Assembly: GCF_036208045.1 (NCBI RefSeq)
Contig: NZ_CP121472.1
Coordinates: 5,219,531 to 5,283,530, forward strand
From: Thiorhodovibrio winogradskyi
GTDB taxonomy: Bacteria > Pseudomonadota > Gammaproteobacteria > Chromatiales > Chromatiaceae
DNA: 64,000 nucleotides
Reading direction: 5' to 3'
Part shown: positions 46,614 to 53,657 of the stretch, in pieces
Layout: each line of letters opens with the position of its first letter
How positions within the stretch are numbered: position 1 is the stretch's first letter
Program-made: the position numbers and the translations under genes
The notes under the pieces: generated by a model
Told to the model about the DNA's origin: nothing
Seen by the model: the letters and a program-made list of their open reading frames with translations, nothing else
The model's database searches: none

Positions 46614-47558
46614 TCATGCCTCGTGGGTTTGTTGATCACGAGTATATTTCAAGACGGCGGCGGCAAGTTCATCCGGGTCGAATTTTGGTAGAAAATGATC
46701 GGCGCCGGCGCGCTTGACCAAATCGGCATTGAACTGGCCGCTGAGTGACGAATGGAGGATGACGTTCAGCGCGCTTAAATGCTTATTTTCGCGAATTTTC
46801 CGCGTCAGCGTGTAGCCGTCCATACGCGGCATTTCAATATCGGAAATCACCAGCGCGATCTGCTCGCGCACGGGCTGCGACGGATCCAGGGCCTCAAGGT
46901 ACTCCAATGCCGCGTGCCCATCAGAGCGTGCCTCGACCGCGAAGCCGAGATCGGCAACGCTGCGCTCTATCTGCCGCCGGGCCACCATGGAGTCATCAAC
47001 GACCAGCACACGTACCCCACCTCCACCTTGGATCTTCTCCGCCTGATGCTTCAGCTCCGATGAAATCTCACGCGTTAGCGGATTGACCTGCACAAACACC
47101 CGCTCAACATCAATGATTTCAACCCAGCGGCTGTCGATTTCGGTTACCGCGACCAGAAAACTCTCACGTTCCGTTCCGCGTGGCGGGGGCTTCACTTTTT
47201 CCCAACTCACGTTCACGATACGATCCACATCCGAGACCCAGAAGCCCTGCACTGAGCGGTTGAACTCAGTCACTATGACTTTGGCGTCTTGGTCCGGGGC
47301 GATCTTTTGCGCGCCAAACCCGATGGCCCGCGCCAGATCGATAATGGACACCGTCTTGCCGCGAATATTGGCGACACCGCACACAATGGCCGCGGAGCCT
47401 GGCAATTGGCGCAACTCGGGCTTGGCGATGACCTCGCGCACCTTAAAGACATTGATACCAAAACTCTGGGTGCTACCGAGATGAAAGAGCAGCAGCTCCA
47501 TCCGGTTCTGCCCGACCATCTGCGTACGTTGATCGATATCGTCAATAAATTGACTCAT
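46614..47558 (-). CDS. cheV: Chemotaxis coupling protein CheV
   Basis: 314 residues from the ATG at 47558 (MSQFIDDIDQRTQMVGQ), which has GGGAGG just upstream. The N-terminal CheW-like domain has MELLLFHLG and AIVCGVANIRGKTVSIIDLA. The C-terminal receiver has VLVVDDSMVARRQIE and the acceptor Asp in VISDIEMPRMDGYTL. It couples receptors to CheA and is tuned by phosphorylation. It starts the cheV-cheR-flg run and is divergent from flgA. Confidence 0.95.
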   Translation of the reverse strand: MSQFIDDIDQRTQMVGQNRMELLLFHLGSTQSFGINVFKVREVIAKPELRQLPGSAAIVCGVANIRGKTVSIIDLARAIGFGAQKIAPDQDAKVIVTEFNRSVQGFWVSDVDRIVNVSWEKVKPPPRGTERESFLVAVTEIDSRWVEIIDVERVFVQVNPLTREISSELKHQAEKIQGGGGVRVLVVDDSMVARRQIERSVADLGFAVEARSDGHAALEYLEALDPSQPVREQIALVISDIEMPRMDGYTLTRKIRENKHLSALNVILHSSLSGQFNADLVKRAGADHFLPKFDPDELAAAVLKYTRDQQTHEA

Positions 47559-47880
47559 TACACCTCCCAAGGCGCAACACTGATCGCGCCGTGATCCTTT
47601 AAAGGATGATAGCCTAAAAGCGACATCCTAGCTTAAGCACTGGTCCGCGCAGGGCTTGCGCTGTGCCTGCTTGATTCAGCCGCCCGACCAGGACCCGAGA
47701 CGCATGACGAGATGGGTTGACAACGCCAACCTGGTCTCTGTTTTGCTTCTCACTCGGGTAACAGAACAGAATCCGGCCTCCCAGGTTTCCAGCTCCAGAT
47801 ATCTGGCCTGACGCTACCATTGACAGAGCCCGAGGCACCCATTGAACGGCCGGAGTCACACATTCGCCCGGAGGCTAAAG
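47559..47880. other. Divergent intergenic region cheV/flgA
   Basis: About 320 bp with no supported gene. It contains a TTGACA at 47717-47722 without a good -10 at normal distance, and a short TCCTTTAAAGGA palindrome near 47596. I could not identify a convincing promoter for either gene. Confidence 0.5.
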
Positions 47881-48684
47881 ATGCTGACATTTCACGACAG
47901 AGTTAAGCGCCTGATATCCACTCAGCAGCCCGATTGGCTGCCCACTTGGAAAAACCTGCCTGGCCAGCTGTGCTTGTTCATCGGCGCGGCCATCCTCAAC
48001 CACTGCATCATCGCCCAAGTAGGAGCTGCAGGCCTCCCCACCGCCGAGGAGATTGAGCCTGTCACCAATATTCAACGCGCGGCCAAGACCTTTCTTTATC
48101 GCCATGCCGGCGGAGAGCGCGGCGCCAGTGTAAAAATCATTGTCGACCCTATTGACCCACGCCTGCGTCTAAAACTCTGCGAGCATGATCTGCAGACCAG
48201 CCTGGCGCCGGGAGCGCGCAAAACGGGTAACACCAGCGTAAAAATCCAGTGCCAGGGACCGGTGCGCTGGTCGCTGTTCGTTTCCGCCCGGGTTGAACGC
48301 TTTGGCGACGTCCTCGTGGCCGCCAGCCCCATCAGCCGGGGTCGCTTGATTACCCCGGCGGATGTCAAACTCGAGCGGCGCGAGACCGGAGGAATTCTCA
48401 CCGGCTATTTTGAAGACCTGAGCGATGCCGTTGGCATGCAGGCGCGCCGCTCAGTGCGCCCGGGCACGGTACTGAATGACTCACATCTGAAAACGCCGCT
48501 CTGGGTCGAGCGCGGCCAACTCGTGCAACTCCTGTCCGAGACCACCGGCATTCGTGTCAGCATGAGCGGCGAGGCGCTCGAGGATGGCGGCGCGGGAGAC
48601 CGCATCCGCGTGCGCAACAGATCAAGCCAGCGGGAGTTGGAAGGCGTGATTCAATCTCCAGGAGTGGTGCGAGTTCCGATGTAG
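47881..48684 (+). CDS. flgA: P-ring assembly chaperone FlgA
   Basis: 267 residues from the ATG at 47881, preceded by GGAGG. A hydrophobic signal-like stretch (LPGQLCLFIGAAILNHCIIA) directs export. The C-terminal SAF domain is clear: GDVLVAASPISRGRLITPAD, VGMQARRSVRPGTVL and VERGQLVQLLSETTGIRVSM with IRVRNRSSQRELEGVI. FlgA helps FlgI assemble. It leads flgA-flgM-flgN. Confidence 0.93.
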   Translation: MLTFHDRVKRLISTQQPDWLPTWKNLPGQLCLFIGAAILNHCIIAQVGAAGLPTAEEIEPVTNIQRAAKTFLYRHAGGERGASVKIIVDPIDPRLRLKLCEHDLQTSLAPGARKTGNTSVKIQCQGPVRWSLFVSARVERFGDVLVAASPISRGRLITPADVKLERRETGGILTGYFEDLSDAVGMQARRSVRPGTVLNDSHLKTPLWVERGQLVQLLSETTGIRVSMSGEALEDGGAGDRIRVRNRSSQRELEGVIQSPGVVRVPM

Positions 48685-48817
48685 GAGCTTCAATCCGCCG
48701 TGCTGATGAAGCCAGGATGCCCATACTATGCCCCACAGAGTTTTTCAGTTCCCCCCGCCCTTGCCGTTAGGCTAAGATTCGGCAGAAGGCGCTGTCGTTT
48801 TGATCGCATGATGACCG

Positions 48818-49171
48818 ATGGACATCAAAAACCTGGGAATTAACAAGGGACGGGCGGAGCGACCCGGGGCAAAACCCGCATCGCAAACCGCCAGTTCCGC
48901 TCGAACCAGTTCCGCTCGAACCAGTTCCGCCCTTAAGAGCGGCGGCGCGGGCAGCGCAGCGGCTCAAGCCGGTACCGCGAACCAGGGCGAGTCCATTGAG
49001 CTCACGGCCATTGCACGCGCACTGAGCGCAGCCCAGAGCGATGCTGCAAGCCCGCCGTTCGATGCCAAGCGGGTGCAGGAGATTCGCGACGCCATTGCCG
49101 AAGGCCGCTATCCAATCGACAACCGCCGCCTGGCGGACAAACTGATCGAACTTGAGGGACTGCTCGACTAA
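48818..49171 (+). CDS. flgM: Anti-sigma-28 factor FlgM
   Basis: A 117-residue protein. The C-terminal FliA-binding part includes FDAKRVQEIRDAIAEGRYPI and LADKLIELEGLL, the FlgM signature. The N-terminal part is disordered and Ser/Ala/Arg-rich with 5-residue repeats from a 15-bp tandem array at 48891-48930. FlgM holds FliA until the hook is complete and FlgM is exported. A clear sigma-28 promoter was not found upstream; a weak TAAGATT...GCTGTCG is near 48772. Confidence 0.92.
   Translation: MDIKNLGINKGRAERPGAKPASQTASSARTSSARTSSALKSGGAGSAAAQAGTANQGESIELTAIARALSAAQSDAASPPFDAKRVQEIRDAIAEGRYPIDNRRLADKLIELEGLLD
48891..48930. repeat. 15-bp tandem repeat in flgM
   Basis: CCAGTTCCGCTCGAA occurs at 48891 and 48906, with a partial copy at 48921. 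It encodes the repeated Ser-Ser-Ala-Arg-Thr in the exported, disordered half of FlgM, so length change is likely tolerated. Confidence 0.8.
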
Positions 49172-49246
49172 ACCGCCGCGGCGAGCCACCCAAAGCCGTG
49201 GACGCCAGCTGCCAGCCTGGGCCGCGGAGATGATGGAAGTATCAGC

Positions 49247-49735
49247 ATGACACAGCATCACACCTTTGCGCAGGCATTGGAGCAGGCGATTGAACTCACC
49301 GGCCAACTCGAGACATTGCTGCTTGAAGAAACCGCGGCCCTCGACGGGCGCGACCCCGAGCGTTTGCAAATCCTGGTGGAAAACAAACAACGGGTCATTG
49401 AGCGGATTGCAGGAGCGACCGCAAGCTTGCAGCACTTCGTTGAAGAGGCTGGCCAGACCTTTACACCCGATGGCATGGACGTTTTTTTGCGTGCAACTAA
49501 CTTGGCCCGGGAGGAAAGGCAGACTTACACTCAGCAATGGAAACGCCTGCGCGCATTGGCCGCCAGTTGTGAACTCATGAACCGCACCAACGCCCAAGCG
49601 GTCGAACGCAGCCGCCAACGCGTCGCGACCGCGCTGAAAATCATCCGCGGCGAGGAGGACAACGGCAGCACCTATTCAGCACAGGGATATTCCCAGTCCA
49701 GCACCGTGCTGGGACGCACTCTCACCCAAGCCTGA
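49247..49735 (+). CDS. flgN: Flagellar export chaperone FlgN
   Basis: A 162-residue helical protein with the FlgN pattern: LETLLLEETAALDGRDPERLQ and a loop LVENKQRVIERIAGA, and a C-terminal amphipathic region. It also has RTNAQAVERSRQRVATALKI, which resembles the substrate-binding helix. It escorts FlgK and FlgL to the export gate. It directly follows flgM. Confidence 0.92.
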   Translation: MTQHHTFAQALEQAIELTGQLETLLLEETAALDGRDPERLQILVENKQRVIERIAGATASLQHFVEEAGQTFTPDGMDVFLRATNLAREERQTYTQQWKRLRALAASCELMNRTNAQAVERSRQRVATALKIIRGEEDNGSTYSAQGYSQSSTVLGRTLTQA

Positions 49736-49848
49736 TCCGCGCTCTGACATGCGGGCGCCGCGCGGGACCGAGAGCCTGCCCAATTCTCGGCTGCCGCCGC
49801 GATCCACTACCCAACCGGAGCCTGCTTTGGTCATATCCAGGTTGTGTG

Positions 49849-51138
49849 ATGACGGACCCAAACCAGATTAACGCCCGCATCAATGCGCAACTTCATGCCA
49901 GCTTGCAAGCCGCACTCATCCAGCCTTCGGATGCGTCCAGCGTCGCGCGCTCCGCGCGCGCGGCGGTGGCACAACGCCAGGACAACACCCCTCTTGCGCT
50001 CGGCTCGCGCGTCGATGTACAGGTAACATCGGTGCAACAACCCGGCGACCTTGAGGTTCGCCTGCGGACTCATGTGACTCCTCAGAGCAACACTCAGACC
50101 GGGGCCGGACAATGGTCACAAACCATGCGCGTTGGCGTGACGGATGACCTGCACCCCAGGTTGCTGAACGCGCTGCGCACCCTCGCCGCCGGCCAGGGGC
50201 GGGGGGCCATGCTAAACGCGGAGGTGGTCTCTCTCAGACCGCGGGTCATGCTGCGCCTGCTACCGTCCGACAACCAAGGCGCACCTGGCACCAAAACCTG
50301 GTTCAATGCGCAGTTGCGCAATCACATGCCCGGCGCGCTGCGGCTCGCCACCACCTTTGCCGATTGGAGTCGTGGTCTGCGCGAGGCCGGGCTAGATCGC
50401 GGCCTTCAGTCGCCACTCGCGCAGCAGCGCGAACTAACCCAGTCAATCAAGCAGGTACTCGAGCGTCTCGCCAGCCCACGCGAGCTGACCGATCCCGCGC
50501 GCCTGGCGGACAGCCTGCGAAATTCCGGTATCTGGCTTGAGGCCGTGTTGGCTCGCGGCGGCGCCTTAACCCATCAACCCTCGCTCCTGGAGTCAGACTT
50601 AAAAGCACAACTCTTGCGTCTGGCCGGCAAGGTGCGTTTACAGACCACCCAAGACCTTCCCTCGGCTGGAGCGGATCGGCTCGCGCAACTCTCCACCCCC
50701 CTCGCGCGCGAGGTCGATGGCATGCTCAAGCAACTGATTACACTGCAACTGCAAAATGCCGAGAACGCCCCCGAGCAGCAACGCTGGGCTGTGGAGTTGC
50801 CCTTTCAGACCAGCGCCGGATTACTGACACTGGATGCCGACATTCAACGCGAAGCAGAACAGGAAGGAGACCAGGGCGAGCACTGGAGCATGCAAATCCG
50901 CCTCGACCTGCCGATGCTCGGGCCACTGTTGATTCGCCTGGGCCTCAGGGGCAGCCGTTTGCACGCCAGCCTGGTGGCCGAGCAGCCGAGCAGCGCCGAG
51001 TTACTGCGCGAGCGCCTGCCCGAGCTAAGGACGCAGCTTGAAAACCGCGACATTGAGATCGCCAGCCTGCACGCACGCGAAGGCCCTACCGAACGCAAGC
51101 CGCCCGCGCGCGCGCCCCTGCTGCGAGAACAGGCATGA
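49849..51138 (+). CDS. Second FliK-type hook-length control domain protein
   Basis: 429 residues from the ATG at 49849; a GTG one codon earlier also works. Its N-terminus is about 150 residues with an OB-like look (LGSRVDVQVTSVQQPGDLEV, MLNAEVVSLRPRVMLRLLP). The C-terminal part (VELPFQTSAGLLTLDADIQR, LDLPMLGPLLIRLGLRGSRL and LRERLPELRTQLENRDIEIA) matches the FliK C-terminal domain. It overlaps the FlhB-like gene by 4 bp (ATGA), which argues that the pair acts together in export switching. It is unrelated in detail to the fliK at 13.5 kb. A role in hook length or another export event is inference. Confidence 0.82.
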   Translation: MTDPNQINARINAQLHASLQAALIQPSDASSVARSARAAVAQRQDNTPLALGSRVDVQVTSVQQPGDLEVRLRTHVTPQSNTQTGAGQWSQTMRVGVTDDLHPRLLNALRTLAAGQGRGAMLNAEVVSLRPRVMLRLLPSDNQGAPGTKTWFNAQLRNHMPGALRLATTFADWSRGLREAGLDRGLQSPLAQQRELTQSIKQVLERLASPRELTDPARLADSLRNSGIWLEAVLARGGALTHQPSLLESDLKAQLLRLAGKVRLQTTQDLPSAGADRLAQLSTPLAREVDGMLKQLITLQLQNAENAPEQQRWAVELPFQTSAGLLTLDADIQREAEQEGDQGEHWSMQIRLDLPMLGPLLIRLGLRGSRLHASLVAEQPSSAELLRERLPELRTQLENRDIEIASLHAREGPTERKPPARAPLLREQA

Positions 51139-51452
51139 GCAAAGAGCGCAAGCACCGCAAAGCGGTCGCCTTGCAGTGGGATCGCCGTCATACGCCGCGC
51201 ATCACGGCAACCGGCACCGGCCTGACGGCCGAGGAAATTCTGCGCGTCGCCGATGAACATGGCATTCCCTTGCAGCAGGATCCGGCGCTGACCGAGGCGC
51301 TGGCACAAATTCCCTTGGGCGAGGAAATTCCGCCCGCACTCTACGTCGCCGTCGCCGAGGTGCTGGCCTTCGTCTTCATGCTAGCGGGTATCGATCCGCG
51401 TCGGGATGCGACCGAGGATGACTCGATTGTCGCCGAGAGCGCCGAGAATTAG
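51135..51452 (+). CDS. FlhB C-terminal-domain homologue (FhlB/EscU-YscU-HrcU family)
   Basis: A 105-residue soluble protein resembling the cytoplasmic switch domain of FlhB after the cleavage site (VALQWDRRHTPRITATGTGL, ILRVADEHGIPLQQDPALTE, LGEEIPPALYVAVAEVLAFV). It has no NPTH motif and no membrane part, so it resembles the already-cleaved C-terminal half. Such stand-alone proteins can substitute for or compete with the FlhB tail. Its stop codon overlaps the stop of the convergent DUF2802 gene. Confidence 0.88.
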   Translation: MSKERKHRKAVALQWDRRHTPRITATGTGLTAEEILRVADEHGIPLQQDPALTEALAQIPLGEEIPPALYVAVAEVLAFVFMLAGIDPRRDATEDDSIVAESAEN

Positions 51453-52003
51453 TTGTCCTGATTGCTGTCCAGACCAAGGGCAACACCCTGGCCGTGCAGA
51501 TTAAACAGCAGATCGACCTCGGAGTCGGTCAGGGAGCAAAGCTTGCGCACCTCGGCACGCGGCTGACCATGGCGAATTAACTGGATCGCCTGGGTATAGG
51601 GGCTACCATCGGCATCGCGCAGGCGCATTTCCAGGCGCGTTTGTTGATTGAGCTCGCCGACCCGATCAATCGCCCGACGCACACTGGCGAGGTCCTCGCG
51701 ATGGGTCAGGGCCTCGCCCGAGAGCACCTTGACCGCGCCCTGAATGGCCAGCAGTGTTTGTGTCTGCTGTTCCATGACCAGCTGCATGCGCGCCAGACGG
51801 CTGCGTAACTGCATCAACGCAACAAGCGCCAGCAAGGCAATACCCGCGGCCAGCAGGGACAGGATATCGGAAGTGGCGATAAACAACTGTTCGAGCGGAG
51901 TCCGTAATAGAGAGCCGAATGAAACAGGCCAGAGTAGACCAAGACCAGACCAGCTCGGATCACACTGGCGGCTAAATATTGCGCACCAATTCCCATTCCT
52001 CAT
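51449..52003 (-). CDS. DUF2802-family membrane-anchored protein
   Basis: 184 residues if the ATG at 52003 is used, which overlaps the cheW end by 32 bp; a later non-ATG start is possible. It has one transmembrane helix (about residues 46-66, LLAAGIALLALVALMQL) and then a coiled coil. The DUF2802 block follows: YTQAIQLIRHGQPRAEVRKL, then SLTDSEVDLLFNLHG. In Pseudomonas-type genomes this gene lies directly after cheW in the flagellar cluster, as here. The function is unknown to me. Confidence 0.82.
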   Translation of the reverse strand: MRNGNWCAIFSRQCDPSWSGLGLLWPVSFGSLLRTPLEQLFIATSDILSLLAAGIALLALVALMQLRSRLARMQLVMEQQTQTLLAIQGAVKVLSGEALTHREDLASVRRAIDRVGELNQQTRLEMRLRDADGSPYTQAIQLIRHGQPRAEVRKLCSLTDSEVDLLFNLHGQGVALGLDSNQDN

Positions 52004-52457
52004 CGGACAGGAGCTTTTCCAGGCTGATGAGAATGGTCAAACCGTCCGAACTGCTATACACGCCAAGAATAAATCGGCTACTCTGATCATTGCCAACCGC
52101 GGGGGCGGGATCAATGCTCTTGGACGGGATCTGCACCACCTCGGCAACCGAGTCGACCAGAATGCCGACATTTTGGTTGTCAACATCAATGATGACAATG
52201 CGCGATTGATCGGTCGGCGCCTGGTCCGGCAGCCCCATGCGCCGGCGCCCATCGATGACGGTGACGACATCGCCACGCAGATTGATGATGCCCAGAATAT
52301 AGTTTGGCACCCCAGGCACCGGGGCGATTTCAGTCACCTTCAGCACCTCCTGGACCTGAAGCACATCGATGGCATAGGTCTCCTCGGCCAGACTGAAGGT
52401 AACGAAGGACGAGGAATCGTTGGACTTGGCATCCGACCCCTGTTGTGGTGCGGTCAT
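51972..52457 (-). CDS. cheW: Chemotaxis coupling protein CheW
   Basis: A 161-residue protein with the CheW fold: VTFSLAEETYAIDVLQVQEV, VPGVPNYILGIINLRGDVVT and VGILVDSVAEVVQIPSKSID. It bridges receptors and the CheA P5 domain. It lies 69 bp after cheB, whereas Pseudomonas has motCD and a ParA gene in between. Confidence 0.96.
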   Translation of the reverse strand: MTAPQQGSDAKSNDSSSFVTFSLAEETYAIDVLQVQEVLKVTEIAPVPGVPNYILGIINLRGDVVTVIDGRRRMGLPDQAPTDQSRIVIIDVDNQNVGILVDSVAEVVQIPSKSIDPAPAVGNDQSSRFILGVYSSSDGLTILISLEKLLSDEEWELVRNI

Positions 52458-52526
52458 CTGTTCTCACTCCCGTTAAGCAGTGCGGCATTATGCGGATACT
52501 TTGGTCAGAGCGCCAACCTGGCCGGA

Positions 52527-53654
52527 TCAGCAGAACCCCTTCACCAGTGCCGGCCCGACCTCCGTGAGAGTCAGGATATCATCGGCCAGACCAGCCTCCA
52601 CGACCGCCGCCGGCATGCCATAGACCACCGACGAGGCCGCATCCTGTGCCCATACCCGGGCGCCAAGCCCCTTGAGTGCACGGGCGCCTTCTCGGCCGTC
52701 AGCCCCCATACCCGTCAGCACCACCGCCAACACCTGACCACGCAGGGCACCAACGGCCGATTGAAAGCTGATATCGACGCTTGGTTTATAGATGGTGCCT
52801 GGCTCACTGTCGGTGATCTTGATCCTTGCGACCGACCCACCCTCGAGTAGCATCTGCATGCCGCCTGGAGCCAGAAGCGCCAATCCTGGCTTGAGCATAT
52901 CGCCGGTGGCAGCCTCGCGCACCTCGATCTGGCAGAGCTTGTTCAGCCGCTCGGCGAACGCGGGGGTGAAGCTCGCCGGCATGTGCTGAATCAACAGGAT
53001 GGGTAGAGGAAAGGTCTTGGGCAGGTGCTTGAGCACTTCTTGCAACGCCACCGGCCCGCCAGTGGAAGTACCAATGAGCACGGCACGCGCGGATTTGAGC
53101 AGCGCGGGATTGATATCGGCCGCACGCGACAGATGCTCAGCCGCGCGCGCGCCACTGGCGGACACCGGCGTGACCGAGGGCCCTTGGGTGCGCGCCGTGG
53201 CTGCCCCCAGCAAGGAACGGGGCGCAGCCGCGGCGCCGCTCGTTGCCGCACGCACGCGACTTCTAGCCAGAGTGCGCACCCGCCGGCGCAGCAGCGCCTT
53301 GGCGCTTTCTTCATCTCCAGCCATCTCGCTAAAACGCTTGGGCAAAAAGTCCATGGCCCCGGCATCAAGGGCATCCAGCGTGGCCTGAGCGCCGTCGGTG
53401 GTGAGAGTGGAGAACATCAACACCGGACAAGGCGCCTCCGCCATGATATGGCGCACGGCCGTGATGCCGTCCATCACCGGCATCTCGATGTCCATGGTGA
53501 CCACATCCGGCTTCAACTCCTTGACACATTTGATGGCCTCCTTCCCATCCGCAGCCATCCCCACGACCTCGATACCGACATCCGCATTCAGAATCTCGGC
53601 AATGCGTCGACGGAAGAAGCCTGAATCGTCAACAACAACCACGCGACACGCCAT
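52527..53654 (-). CDS. cheB: Chemotaxis methylesterase CheB
   Basis: A 375-residue response regulator-methylesterase. The receiver has VVVVDDSGFFRRRIAEIL with the acceptor Asp in VVTMDIEMPVMDG (Asp55). The esterase domain has VLIGTSTGGPVALQ (Ser), LLIQHMPASFTPAFAERLN (His) and VVLTGMGADGREGARAL (Asp). An Ala/Arg-rich linker (about 135-185) connects them. It removes receptor methyl groups. It is 3 bp after cheA. Confidence 0.97.
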   Translation of the reverse strand: MACRVVVVDDSGFFRRRIAEILNADVGIEVVGMAADGKEAIKCVKELKPDVVTMDIEMPVMDGITAVRHIMAEAPCPVLMFSTLTTDGAQATLDALDAGAMDFLPKRFSEMAGDEESAKALLRRRVRTLARSRVRAATSGAAAAPRSLLGAATARTQGPSVTPVSASGARAAEHLSRAADINPALLKSARAVLIGTSTGGPVALQEVLKHLPKTFPLPILLIQHMPASFTPAFAERLNKLCQIEVREAATGDMLKPGLALLAPGGMQMLLEGGSVARIKITDSEPGTIYKPSVDISFQSAVGALRGQVLAVVLTGMGADGREGARALKGLGARVWAQDAASSVVYGMPAAVVEAGLADDILTLTEVGPALVKGFC

Positions 53655-53657
53655 GGT

